Source of the DNA: Bacteroidales bacterium
GTDB taxonomy: Bacteria > Bacteroidota > Bacteroidia > Bacteroidales > P3
Reading direction: 5' to 3'
DNA length: 64,000 bases
Assembly (NCBI GenBank): GCA_009785505.1
Contig: WQWA01000003.1
Coordinates: 53,902 to 117,901, forward strand
A program made the position numbers and the translations under genes. The stretch's first letter is position 1. The number at the start of each line of letters is the position of its first letter. Below the pieces are notes generated by a model. It worked only from the letters and a program-made list of their open reading frames with translations, did not search any database and was not told where the DNA came from. This document shows, in pieces, positions 8,884-18,500 of this stretch.

Positions 8884-10638
8884 TTATTGAATCGTTGAAA
8901 CATACGGTTTTCTTGCAACCACAGAAGCTTCTTGCGGTAGAGATCTTACCAATTCATATATCGGAAACCATCTGCCCATTTCGGATCTAATCATTCGTGT
9001 TCGAGCATTGCCCAGCATTTCCATCAATTGTTCAAACGGATCTTTCTCTCTCGGAAGAGTCAAGATTCTAAAATTTTCTATCTCTGCGAGCTCTGCGGCT
9101 CTTGCAATGGCATCCTGCAACCCGCCGATTTCGTCAACTAAACCGAGGTTTTTCGCATCAATTCCACTCCAGACACGACCCTGACCGATTGAATCCACGT
9201 GTGATCTGGTCAAATTTCGACCGGCTGCAACCTGTTCGATAAACGTATAATAAGCGTTGTCGACAAATCGCTGCATTTTTTGGCGTTCAAACGAGGTCAT
9301 CGGACGGGTCAAGTTCAGAAAATCCGAATGTTGATTGGTTGAAACGTGATCAAAAGTTACTCCTAATTTTTCGTTAAACAGTTTTTGTGTGTTCGGAATC
9401 ACGCCGAATACACCGATAGAGCCCGTTATGGTTGTAGGCTGAGCAAAAATCACGTTTGCATCTGCGGAAATCCAATAGCCGCCGCTTGCCGCAATGCTTC
9501 CAAACGAAACAACAACCGGTTTTTTCTCCATTGCCGCCAAAATTTCTTGACGAATAATTTCAGACGTTATAACGCTTCCTCCCGGAGAATTTACGCGAAG
9601 AACAATTGCTTTTACTCTGTCGTTGTTTGCCGCACTTCGAATTGCACGCGGAATGTTTACCGTACCAATGTTGGTCGAACCTCCTCTGCCGTTTACAATT
9701 TCGCCTTGTGCATAAATCACTGCGATGCGGTCTCTGCTGCGTCCTCTTTCTCTTGCTACCGGAGCTCTTGCATAGCGTCGAAGTTCGATAAGTTCCAGAG
9801 CATCAAGACAACAGGCTTCAACTTTATCGGCGAGCATTCGCAACATTTCACCAGGTCCGGACAACACACCGTCAACCATATTTAATTTCTTAGCATCGTT
9901 TGGAAACATGGCTAATACTCCATCGGCAATACGGTTTAGTTCGTCCTTCGAAATATCGCGATCTCTTGAAATATCGGCAAGCATAGAATTCCACAAACAG
10001 TTGAGATATTGCTGGGTTTGTATGCGGTTTTCAGGACTCATTCGGTCTGCCATAAATGGCTCTACAGCACTTTTGAATTCTCCGTAGCGGACAATCTGCA
10101 TGTCCACGCCCAATTTTTCGAGGGTGCCTTTTAAGAAGAAAATTTGGCTTGAAAGCCCCCGAAAATCCAAGATTCCTTCCCTATGGATATACACTCTGTC
10201 GGCAACCGAAGCCAAGTAAAACATGCCTTGCGAATAACTATTGCTGTACGCCCAAACGAATTTGCCCGATTCTCTGAATTCTTCAATGGTTTGACGCAGT
10301 TCTTGCAAGGTGGCTAAACTCGTAGGGTTTGCGTTGCTTAGATTCAAAAATATGCCGCGGATTCTGTCGTCTGTTTTTGCTCTTCGGATCGCATCCATTG
10401 CAGCATTCAAGCCCAAAGTTCCTGTGCCTCCAAACGATGGGATTGCTCCCTGCATCGCTCTATCGGGCATTTGATAGTCTAAGTTTATTTGTAAAATCGA
10501 ATTGTCTTTTACTGTAACTTCGCCGGAGCCCATAGCAGCCATACCGGCGATTGCTCCAATCAAAAAGATGAAGAAAATAAACAGCAAGAGAACTCCGGCA
10601 ACAAGGTTTGCCAAAACGAGTTTGAAAAATTGTTTCAT
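8884..10638 (-). CDS. sppA: Signal peptide peptidase SppA, 67-kDa type
   Basis: 584 residues, the length of the double-domain SppA. An N-terminal membrane helix (about residues 8-33) anchors it to the inner membrane. The first domain carries the Lys base in RYGEFKSAVEPF; the second carries the nucleophile in SFGSIAASGGYW. This Ser-Lys dyad enzyme degrades cleaved signal peptides in the membrane. A -7 element TATATTTG (complement of 10668-10675) lies 29 nt before the ATG. The lone riboflavin kinase gene follows without a gap. Confidence 0.95.
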   Translation of the reverse strand: MKQFFKLVLANLVAGVLLLFIFFIFLIGAIAGMAAMGSGEVTVKDNSILQINLDYQMPDRAMQGAIPSFGGTGTLGLNAAMDAIRRAKTDDRIRGIFLNLSNANPTSLATLQELRQTIEEFRESGKFVWAYSNSYSQGMFYLASVADRVYIHREGILDFRGLSSQIFFLKGTLEKLGVDMQIVRYGEFKSAVEPFMADRMSPENRIQTQQYLNCLWNSMLADISRDRDISKDELNRIADGVLAMFPNDAKKLNMVDGVLSGPGEMLRMLADKVEACCLDALELIELRRYARAPVARERGRSRDRIAVIYAQGEIVNGRGGSTNIGTVNIPRAIRSAANNDRVKAIVLRVNSPGGSVITSEIIRQEILAAMEKKPVVVSFGSIAASGGYWISADANVIFAQPTTITGSIGVFGVIPNTQKLFNEKLGVTFDHVSTNQHSDFLNLTRPMTSFERQKMQRFVDNAYYTFIEQVAAGRNLTRSHVDSIGQGRVWSGIDAKNLGLVDEIGGLQDAIARAAELAEIENFRILTLPREKDPFEQLMEMLGNARTRMIRSEMGRWFPIYELVRSLPQEASVVARKPYVSTIQ

Positions 10639-10667
10639 AATGGTTGGTTTTGGTTGTAATTATTTTG

Positions 10668-10675
10668 CAAATATA
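10668..10675 (-). promoter_or_regulatory. -7 element of the sppA promoter
   Basis: TATATTTG on the minus strand, fitting TAnnTTTG; 29 nt leader to the sppA ATG at 10638. Confidence 0.6.
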
Positions 10676-10678
10676 CAA

Positions 10679-10715
10679 AAAAAAAAACGAAATGCGATGC
10701 ATTTCGTTTTTTTTC
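10679..10715 (-). terminator. Rho-independent terminator after rpmA
   Basis: Inverted repeat ACGAAATGC / GCATTTCGT with a 3-nt loop, followed on the minus strand by a run of more than eight T. It ends the rplU-rpmA transcript just before the sppA promoter. Confidence 0.8.
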
Positions 10716-10724
10716 GTTTTTTGA

Positions 10725-10979
10725 CTACGCCGGAATAACCGAAACGTAAGACCGTTTGTCGCGTTTTTTGCGGAAGTGAACCGTTCCGTCCACTAAAGCA
10801 AAAATCGTATGATCTTTTCCGATACCCACATTTAGTCCCGGGTGATGTGCAGTTCCACGTTGACGCACGATAACATTTCCGGCGATAGCTCGTTGTCCGC
10901 CAAAAATTTTCACGCCTAAGCGTTTACTGTGTGATTCGCGTCCGTTATTCGAGCTTCCGACGCCTTTCTTATGTGCCAT
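10725..10979 (-). CDS. rpmA: 50S ribosomal protein L27
   Basis: 84 residues beginning [16 protein letters not shown] and continuing with [10 protein letters not shown] and [12 protein letters not shown], the standard L27 signature. It begins directly with the mature AHKKG form, lacking the N-terminal prepeptide seen in some Firmicutes. Binds 23S rRNA near the peptidyl transferase centre. Second gene of an L21-L27 operon, 13 bp after rplU. Confidence 0.97.
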   Translation of the reverse strand: MAHKKGVGSSNNGRESHSKRLGVKIFGGQRAIAGNVIVRQRGTAHHPGLNVGIGKDHTIFALVDGTVHFRKKRDKRSYVSVIPA

Positions 10980-10992
10980 AATTTTTTAATTT

Positions 10993-11301
10993 TTAGCTGA
11001 TAGACTCAATTTGAATTTGTGTGATGTAATCACGATGTCCGGTGGTTTTACGATAACCTTTACGGCGTTTCTTTTTGAAGATGATTACTTTTTCTCCGCG
11101 AGTTTGCATAAGCACCTTCGCTGTAACTTTTTTGCCGGCAACGAATGGCTCACCAATGGTGATTTTGCCATTTTCGTCGGTCAGGAGCACGTTCTCAAAC
11201 TCAACCGTGTCGCCTACTTCGGCGTCCAAACGGTGAACGAAGTGTTTTTGGTCCTTCGCAACCTTAAACTGCTGCCCTGCGATGTCAACAATAGCGTACA
11301 T
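10993..11301 (-). CDS. rplU: 50S ribosomal protein L21
   Basis: 102 residues from the ATG at 11301 (MYAIVDIAGQQFKVAK), the universal L21 start. A longer open frame exists upstream but its extra residues do not belong to the family. Contains FKKKRRKGYRKTTGHRD near the C terminus. Leads the L21-L27 operon under a TACCTTTG promoter at complement 11341-11348, giving about 39 nt of leader, which leaves room for autoregulation; no L21 leader structure could be confirmed by eye. Confidence 0.97.
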   Translation of the reverse strand: MYAIVDIAGQQFKVAKDQKHFVHRLDAEVGDTVEFENVLLTDENGKITIGEPFVAGKKVTAKVLMQTRGEKVIIFKKKRRKGYRKTTGHRDYITQIQIESIS

Positions 11302-11340
11302 TTTAATAGGGTTTTTAATTAATTTTCCAAAATTGGACTG

Positions 11341-11348
11341 CAAAGGTA
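11341..11348 (-). promoter_or_regulatory. -7 element of the rplU-rpmA operon
   Basis: TACCTTTG on the minus strand, 39 nt upstream of the rplU ATG. Confidence 0.7.
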
Positions 11349-11397
11349 CGAATTTTTTTTGGATTTACCAAATTTATTCACAATTTTGTGTTAAGTC

Positions 11398-12597
11398 TCA
11401 CTTTATTTTCCGCAACGGAACAAGACTTGATACTAATCCGACAATTAGCACAATTGCAAATACAAGGAAAAAATCCGACATCTGAATTTGAACGGGATAA
11501 GCCTCCACGATAAAGCCGTCAGCGTTGGGAAGTTTCAAAAAACCGAAATGCTGTTGCAACCAAGTGATGCCGCCACCGATAAACAGACCGAAAAAACCTC
11601 CGACAAAGGCAATCATCATACCTTCCAGCCAAAAAATTTGCCGAAGCATCGGCGTTGAAGCACCCATACTCCGCAAAATGGCGATGTCTTTGCGTTTGTC
11701 GTAAATAACCATTAAGAGTGAACCTATCATATTGAACGTGGCGATGAGCAAAATAAACGATAAGATCAGAATAATAACCAAGCGTTCGGATTGCACAGCT
11801 TTATGATACAGTTCTTGTTGCTGCATACGATTTTTTACTGTAAATTCATCTCCGACAAGAGCTTGAATTTGTCGCTGAACACGAGATAATCTCGCATCGG
11901 ACGTTAAGCCGATTTCAATTGCAGACCACTCTTCTTCCGCACCTATCAAATTTTGTGCAAATTCCAACGATGTGATGACAAATCGTTCGTCGTATTCCAA
12001 AATTGTGGAGAAACTTCCCGCCGGCAAAGCATAATCCACTGAAAAAGCATCGGGCGACATCATGTTTGCTATTCGTCCGCGTCTCGGTACATAAAATCCG
12101 ATGGGTTCAAATGTATTTCTCGGATTGATGCCCATTGCGACAGCGATACCGTGTCCCACTACAGCAAAGGGCGTTTCATTAACCGACAAAAAAAACTCCC
12201 CGTCAACCATACGTCGATCCAAGTTTGTCAGTTGTTCAAAATTTTCGCCGACACCTTTAATGGTTGCGATAACTTGTCTGTCGTTATAGCGCAGCAAAAC
12301 CGTTTCTTCAAGCACAGGTACAACGACACGAACGCCTTTTATTTCGGCGATTTTTTCAAGATCAATTTCATCGTAAAAAAAATATTTCCCTTCGACAACT
12401 TCAATTCTCAAATCCGGATCGAAACTGTTATACAAACTTTTGACCAAATCTTGTAGTCCATTAAGCACAGAAAGAACGATGATCAGCGCCGCCGTTCCAA
12501 CTGTGATACTCACGGTTGAAATTCCGGAAACCCAGTTGACTAATCGGGATTTTTTGGCAAACAAATATCGCCTTGCTATGTAAAACGGAACTTTCAC
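11398..12597 (-). CDS. LolC/LolE-type ABC transporter permease
   Basis: 399 residues. One N-terminal helix (about 22-47), a large periplasmic MacB-like domain, and three C-terminal helices (about 270-295, 315-345, 372-392) with the cytoplasmic motif DKRKDIAILRSMGAS that couples to the ATPase. This FtsX-fold architecture fits the lipoprotein-releasing complex LolCDE. No LolD ATPase is adjacent, as is usual in this phylum. The start is a GTG whose G is the last base of the rbfA TAG stop, so the two genes are translationally coupled. Confidence 0.85.
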   Translation of the reverse strand: MKVPFYIARRYLFAKKSRLVNWVSGISTVSITVGTAALIIVLSVLNGLQDLVKSLYNSFDPDLRIEVVEGKYFFYDEIDLEKIAEIKGVRVVVPVLEETVLLRYNDRQVIATIKGVGENFEQLTNLDRRMVDGEFFLSVNETPFAVVGHGIAVAMGINPRNTFEPIGFYVPRRGRIANMMSPDAFSVDYALPAGSFSTILEYDERFVITSLEFAQNLIGAEEEWSAIEIGLTSDARLSRVQRQIQALVGDEFTVKNRMQQQELYHKAVQSERLVIILILSFILLIATFNMIGSLLMVIYDKRKDIAILRSMGASTPMLRQIFWLEGMMIAFVGGFFGLFIGGGITWLQQHFGFLKLPNADGFIVEAYPVQIQMSDFFLVFAIVLIVGLVSSLVPLRKIK

Positions 12598-12929
12598 TAT
12601 TCTTTCAGAAGTTCATCAATGCGTTCCATTCTGTCTAATGAGTCGTCTAAAAAAAACTGTAAATCCGGTACAACTCGAAGTTGATTTTTGACCCGTTCGC
12701 CGAGCAAGTAGCGAATTTCGGATTTTTTGGTTTGAATTTGTTTCAGTACTCCGGCTTTATCTTTGACTGCAAAAATACTCAAATTCACACGTGCGATCGA
12801 CATGTCCGGCGTGACATTCACGCGTGTTACGCTAACCATGGTGTTCGGCACAATCACTTCACGAAGCAGAATTTCCGCCAGATCTTTTTGCAAAAGACTG
12901 TTTACTTTTTGTTGTCTGGTTGTTTCCAT
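12597..12929 (-). CDS. rbfA: Ribosome-binding factor A
   Basis: 110 residues from ATG 12929 (METTRQQKVNSLLQKDLAEIL), with VTRVNVTPDMSIARVNLSIF and the C-terminal LQFFLDDSLDRMERIDELL typical of RbfA. It binds the 30S subunit and helps 16S rRNA 5'-end maturation. The -7 box TATCTTTG (complement 12934-12941) ends only 4 nt before the ATG, so the transcript is probably leaderless and any upstream in-frame start would be outside the mRNA. Confidence 0.93.
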   Translation of the reverse strand: METTRQQKVNSLLQKDLAEILLREVIVPNTMVSVTRVNVTPDMSIARVNLSIFAVKDKAGVLKQIQTKKSEIRYLLGERVKNQLRVVPDLQFFLDDSLDRMERIDELLKE

Positions 12930-12933
12930 TTTG

Positions 12934-12941
12934 CAAAGATA
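12934..12941 (-). promoter_or_regulatory. -7 element, leaderless rbfA promoter
   Basis: TATCTTTG on the minus strand, 4 nt before the ATG. It diverges from the tRNA-Met promoter 32 bp away. Confidence 0.75.
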
Positions 12942-12973
12942 CAATTTTTTTTTCACGTTTCAATTTTTTTTTG

Positions 12974-12981
12974 TATCTTTG
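12974..12981 (+). promoter_or_regulatory. -7 element of the tRNA-Met promoter
   Basis: TATCTTTG, 29 nt upstream of the tRNA 5' end. Confidence 0.75.
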
Positions 12982-13010
12982 CACCCTCAATTCCGATTTT
13001 CGGAGCGAGG

Positions 13011-13084
13011 GGACCCTTAGCTCAGTCGGTTAGAGCAGTTGACTCATAATCAATTGGTCGGGGGTTCAAGTCCCTCAGGGTCCA
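13011..13084 (+). tRNA. tRNA-Met (CAT), elongator type
   Basis: 74 nt cloverleaf. Acceptor GGACCCT pairs fully with AGGGTCC, the D-arm is AGCTCAGTCGGTTAGAGC, and the anticodon loop reads CTCATAA with CAT at 13045-13047. The T-arm is GGGGGTTCAAGTCCCTC. The fully paired 1-72 base pair argues against initiator tRNA. A tRNA-Ile2 carrying lysidine cannot be fully excluded from sequence. CCA is not encoded. Confidence 0.9.
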
Positions 13085-13090
13085 CATTAA

Positions 13091-13126
13091 AAAAGCCTTT
13101 CGAAATTCTATTCGAAAGGCTTTTTT
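13091..13126 (+). terminator. Terminator after tRNA-Met
   Basis: AAAAGCCTTTCGAA and TTCGAAAGGCTTTT form a long perfect stem with a 6-nt loop, then a T run. It also lies just past the 3' end of the convergent FISUMP gene and can serve both strands. Confidence 0.88.
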
Positions 13127-13141
13127 AATTTTCCTAAAAAA

Positions 13142-13891
13142 CTACTTTACACAACGAAGCTTCAAGCCATCGGCTCTGCTATCCCAATCACGTGGACCAA
13201 CGGAACCAAGCTTGCTAAAAAACAAGTAAATTCCATAGCCGCAGTCGGTCGTTGACTGCGACCAGTAGTCGCCCCACGAATTTTGATGCCAAAGTGTACC
13301 TGTAGGGCCCGAACCTCCGCCAAAAGCACCTCCCCAGCGGTTGATGTAATTATCTATAACAAATTCAGGTCTATCGCCTCTGTTTCTACCGGTACCGCCC
13401 ATGGCAATATCAAGGTCGATAAAATCCTGCATGGTTGGAACTCGCCAAGGATACGGGCAAAGTTGGTCTCTCAATTCATACACGGCTTGCCAAGAAAACA
13501 AGTCGCCCTTGAAACCCGGATTTGAACGGCAGTCAACATGAAACGTCCACACACCTTCTTCTTCTGTACCTCCTTTAAACGTAGTTTTTTGGCAGCCACT
13601 TGCCGTAACGGCATCAGACCAAATTTGAGTAAGTTCATCTCTGCCTCTGATTGTCCAAGTGCTATCGGTGGCAAAACTCACTACGCCAAGACTTGTCAAC
13701 CATTGACCATCAACAACAGTACCTGTAGGTTGATAGAGCATTGTGTCTATAAACACAGTATTGTCTACATCTGTGATAGCGTGCTCAATACCATTTTGTC
13801 CTTGATGGACAAACATCATATTGTTTTGTTGTGCAAAAACGCTAAACGAAAGCGCAAGCACTAGAATTAACGGTAAGGTTTTTTTTGTCAT
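13142..13891 (-). CDS. Secreted solo FISUMP-domain protein
   Basis: 249 residues. A signal peptide (about 1-20, ending FSVFAQQ) is followed by a spacer and one FISUMP domain (Fibrobacter succinogenes major paralogous domain). The landmarks are WSDAVTASGCQKT, FHVDCR, LCPYPWRVPTMQDF, WGDYWSQST and the C-terminal LKLRCVK. The same landmarks recur nine times in the giant protein encoded 308 bp upstream on the same strand. The domain's function is unknown; conserved Cys residues suggest a disulfide-held extracellular fold. No T9SS sorting domain is visible. A TATCTTTG box at complement 14022-14029 gives it its own promoter with a leader of about 130 nt. Confidence 0.85.
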   Translation of the reverse strand: MTKKTLPLILVLALSFSVFAQQNNMMFVHQGQNGIEHAITDVDNTVFIDTMLYQPTGTVVDGQWLTSLGVVSFATDSTWTIRGRDELTQIWSDAVTASGCQKTTFKGGTEEEGVWTFHVDCRSNPGFKGDLFSWQAVYELRDQLCPYPWRVPTMQDFIDLDIAMGGTGRNRGDRPEFVIDNYINRWGGAFGGGSGPTGTLWHQNSWGDYWSQSTTDCGYGIYLFFSKLGSVGPRDWDSRADGLKLRCVK

Positions 13892-14199
13892 TTTTAGTTT
13901 GTTTTTTTAGTTTATTTTTGGTTCAAGATAAGTTCAGAGGATTTTTTCGTATGATTTTAAGTAGAAGTTTGTATATGTTTTTATCACGATTATTAAATCT
14001 AAATTCACACTTTTTGATATGCAAAGATAACACTTTTTTTTGGATTCCACGAAATTTTGTTAAACGCACCTTAGCCAATCCCCAAAAGTTTTCAATTCCG
14101 TTGATATGATTCCGTCCTTTTGCAAACTCATTTTCGCCTTCAAATCATAGCAAAAATACAGCAAGGATGATAGGGGCAGGTAAACCCCGCCCCTACGAT
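13892..14199. other. Intergenic region with promoter and GC-rich hairpin
   Basis: 308 bp with no gene visible. Holds the minus-strand TATCTTTG at 14022-14029 for the solo FISUMP gene. It also holds a GC-rich inverted repeat at about 14171-14195 (TAGGGGCAGG / CCCGCCCCTA) just after the stop of the giant gene, which resembles the hairpins at 42843 and 53030. Confidence 0.6.
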
Positions 14200-15535
14200 T
14201 TATCTGACACAGCGGAGTGTTACCCCCCAACTTTTAGAGGTATTGTATTGAGGGTAAGCGTCATAACTAGTTAAGAGTAGGCTCGATGCACTCGAGGAAC
14301 TATTCTCCGTAGACGTCCAGTAAAGCGAACGGGAAGCTCCAATATTACCTGCGCGAGCGGAGAATCGAACACCGCCCCAACGGCCGCCAACTTCCGGATT
14401 ACCTGTAGTTCCTGTAGCAGACATGTATCCGGTATCGTTGTGAGGAACACCTGTTCCCACTGGCGGCACAACAAATCCAAGGTTTTGATGTAAGTCTACA
14501 AAATCCTCCATAGTTGGTACTCGCCAAGGTGCAGGGCAAAGCACATCGGCAAATCGCACCACTGCACACCATGAAAAGAAATCTCCCGTAGGGCTCGTGG
14601 AACGATTAGTAACACTGAAGCGTGTTTGACGACAGTCGGCACTGAAGTTACCTTCTGTTCCGCTATCAAATTCATCGTAGCTGTTGTTATCGTACCCTTT
14701 AGCACAGACCGTGGCAAATACAGCACCCGACCAAGTTTGTGTAGGACGACCGCCGGTGCCATTGATGGTGGTGGTTCCGCTGTTGATGTTTGTGTTAGAG
14801 GCGCTACCCCAAGTGATGGTGCCAAGGCTTGGACCCCAACCGGGTACATCTTGGTTGCAGCCATTGGATAGAACCGGCAATACGGTATCACGAACACAGC
14901 GGAGTACAAACCCGGAACTCTTAGAATGGTAGGCCTGAGGGAAAGCCTCATCAGGAATAAGGAGCAGGCTGAACGCACTCGAGGGATCGTCCCTCTCTGT
15001 AGACGTCCAGTAGAGCGAACGGGAAGCCCCAATATTGTTAGCATGAGCGGAGAACCGAACACCGCCCCAAGTGCCACCAACTTGTTCAGTAGCAGACAGG
15101 TATCCTGTATCGTTGTGAGGAGCACCTGTTCCCACCGGCGGCACAACAAATCCAAGGTTTTGATGTAAGGCTACAAAATCCTCCATAGTTGGAACTCGCC
15201 AAGGCGCAGGGCAAAGCTCGTCGGCAAATCGCATCACTGCACACCATGAGAAGAAATCTCCCGTAGGGCTCGTAGGACGATTAGTAACACTGAAGCGTGT
15301 TTGACGACAGTCGGCATTGTAGTTGTCTTCTGTTCCGCCATCAAATTCTGTTCCGCTGATCTCGTCTCCTTTATTACAGGCCGTAGCAAATACAGCGCCC
15401 GACCAAGTTTGTGTGGGGCGACCGTCGGTGCCAATGACAACAGAGATTCCGTTTTCGATGTTTGTGTTAGAAGTACTACCCCAAGTGATCGTGCCAAGGC
15501 TGTTGCCCCAACCCGGAGTATTAAGATTACAGCCA
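14200..15535 (-). repeat. Tandem duplication of the last two FISUMP domains
   Basis: Domains 8 (14885-15535) and 9 (14200-14860) share long identical stretches (TWSGAVFAT, DCRQTRFSVTNR, TSPTGDFFSWCAV, CPAPWRVPTMEDFV, NIGASRSLYWTSTE) and follow each other with only a few residues between. This indicates a recent unequal duplication within the gene. Confidence 0.8.
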
Positions 15536-18500
15536 TCCTTTGGAGGCGGCATTATCGAATCTCGAACGCATCTTACGGCATATCCGTGGTTTCTAGGGCT
15601 ACCGCCGTTTGGCCAGCTATTGTTATTGAAGCTCAAGCGATGCGATTGGGTGCCGATTTCTGCAGATCTAAATGTTGACGACCAATATGTAGAGGCAGTC
15701 TGATCCATTCCTTGTGGTCGTGCACTACCTGTCCATCTTGCACCTTGCCATATTCCTCCGAATGTCGGAAGAGCCGGGCTACCGGGGGATGGACCTGTAT
15801 AGGTTCCTGTCGAACCTCCTTCAACCATACCACCTGCACTTGGAGGCAGAATAAGTCCAAGATTTTCGTGCAAGACTTCAAAATCCTCTCTTGATGGCAC
15901 ACGCCATGGATATGGACAAAGTTTATCTCCAAAACGTACTACGGCACACCACGAGAAGAAGTCTCCGGTAATACCGGCAGCTCTGCCTTCATTGGCTGTG
16001 TGTAGCGATTGGCGGCAATCTGCACTGTAGCTACCGAAAACACCTCCGTCAAAATAAGCGATATCAGAAACATTAGTACCTTTTGCACAAGCCGTAGCGA
16101 ACACTGCGCTCGACCAAATCTGTGTTGATCTTCCACCTGTTCCGTCTATTGTAACTGTACCTTCTTCTATGTCTGTGTTGGTTGTATTACCCCATGTGAT
16201 TGTTCCCAATCCGTAAGGACCCCAACCCGGTATGTATGAATTACAGTTTGGACAACTCAGAGAGCTTACAACTATCGTACCGGTAACCCTCGCCGTATCG
16301 CAACCGTTGGTTGGATCTGTTGCAAGGATTTCGAAGATGAAGTAGCCCCATTCGACAGTTGCACCGGTTATTGTTCCGGCTGTTAAATCAACTGTGATTC
16401 CTATCGGTGGGTTTGCCATTGCTGTCGTGTCTTCTCCGTCGAGGCTTACGCGAACCCAACGTACGTCGAGGTTTTGGGCTGTACCCAATGTGTTTGTATC
16501 CAATTCAAATATGATTGGGAGTATCGGGTCTCCATTGCAGACTGCCTGATCTAATGTACCTTCTTCGCTTGTGAGGAGGATTATATCACACTCGTAAGTG
16601 CGAACACAGCGGAGTGCAAAACCGGAATTTTTATCGTTATCGTGCTGCGGCCATGCTCTTGTCTCATCAATGACCAGATGACGGGCTGCTGTTCCAGAGG
16701 ACTGGGTAGACGACCAGTAGAACGAATACGCATTCAAGAGATTCGTAGCGTGACCTGTAAATCGAGCACCGCCCCAAATACCGCCGACATTCGGATCAGA
16801 AACGGTTCCGGAAGTAGGTATGTATACGCCGGTATTGTCGTGGGCAGTGCTGCTTCCCTGAGCAGGCAGAGTAAACCCAAGATTTTGATGTAAAATTGCG
16901 AAATCTTCAGTGGTTGGAACTCGCCAACCGTCCGGACAAAGCAGATCGGCAAAACGCATCACAGCACACCAAGAGAAGAAATGACCGGTGAGGTTGGTGT
17001 TGGCAGAACGGCAATCAGCGTTGAAATTGCCGGGTAGTCCACCTTCAAACTCTGTCTTGTCACAAGCTGCGGCAAAAACAGCACCCGACCAAACTTGCGA
17101 AGGTCTTCCGCCCGTTCCATGGACGGTAGTTCTGCCGATTTCGATATCCATATTGGAAACATCACCCCAAGTGATATTACCCAAATCGGAGAAACCCGGT
17201 CTCACCCAGCCCGCTGTATCTAAGTTACAGCCACTCATGTCTGCGCTGATGCTTCCTGTTACCGATACAGATGTACACAAATCTCCAATAGTTGTTATCG
17301 TAAACATATAGACACCGGCATAGGTTGGAGTACCCGAAATGGTAATCGGGTTTGTTGTCAAGTCTGAAACCGTAATGCCTGCAGGAGGTGCTGTTGTATT
17401 TTCTGAAGCCATCCAAGTTATGCTTACCGAATCAGCAAGTCCACCAAATGCGTAAGTGATGTCTGCGATAGCCGCGCCTAAGGATATGCTTTGGTTCGCT
17501 GTGGGGGCCGCACTTGTGAGTGAAAGTGTTTGTTCAATCATAGCAGCTACTACAGCTGTTCTTGCTGCAGACGCACAGAAGCCGTTGTGGGCTTCAGCCC
17601 AGAACGTAGTTGTTTCTGTAATGTTCGGTGTAATCCAATTTTCCTCCGAAGCTGTGATTCCGGTGTTTGGAGTGCCCGTAGTTAACGGATCTCCACCAAA
17701 CTCAGCAGAGAACCAACGAATAGTTGTCGTAGACGGGTTCGCGATTGCAGAAAGAACTACTGTTCCTTCTCCGCAACGCACACTGTCCGTAACAGAAACC
17801 ACCGTAGGTACTGCAAGAACAGCAACATGAACCGTATCGCTAAACATCGGCGGACAAACAGCACCCGGTCTCGAAATCATAACTCTGTACCAAAGGCTCG
17901 AAACTGCCGTGTTCGATATGGTATGCGAACTTGATGTTGCACCAAGGATACTATCGAACGTAATTCCATCCGTAGAACTTTGCCACTGGTAGGTGTGTGC
18001 CGGTGCAGAAGACATCGCCGTAACAGAAAGTACAACCGAAGTTTGATTGATACAAATCGTGTCTCCGACAGGTTGCTGTGTAATGACTGCATCGTCAACA
18101 ACCGTGATCGTTTGGTAGAAATGTGCCTCACAACCGGTTTCATTGTTGGTTACCGTAACTCGGTATACTGTAGTTGCCGTTGGAATATCTGTACCTGAAA
18201 GTGTAAGATTTTGCCCTGTTGCAATATCCGTAGTATCTGTAGCAGTTGCAATGGCCCATTGGAACGATGGACTTGTACCTGCATTCGTGAACGTTGGAGA
18301 AATAACAATATCTCCGGTTCCAAACGGGTTGCAAATCGTTGAACTTGGCGTTACCGCCATCGCGCCGTCCAAATCAGGCATACCGCTTATTGCGGGGACA
18401 TGCACAGTGACAGCACTTATACAACCATTTGCATTTCTAATGAAAACTCTGTGGTCACCTTGTGCAACACCTGTAAACGTTGAATCCGTTCCAAAGGTTA

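Noticed and set aside
9385..9885. Open frame of 166 codons opposite sppA
   Set aside because: Antisense to conserved SppA catalytic regions and Cys/Asn-rich without any domain.
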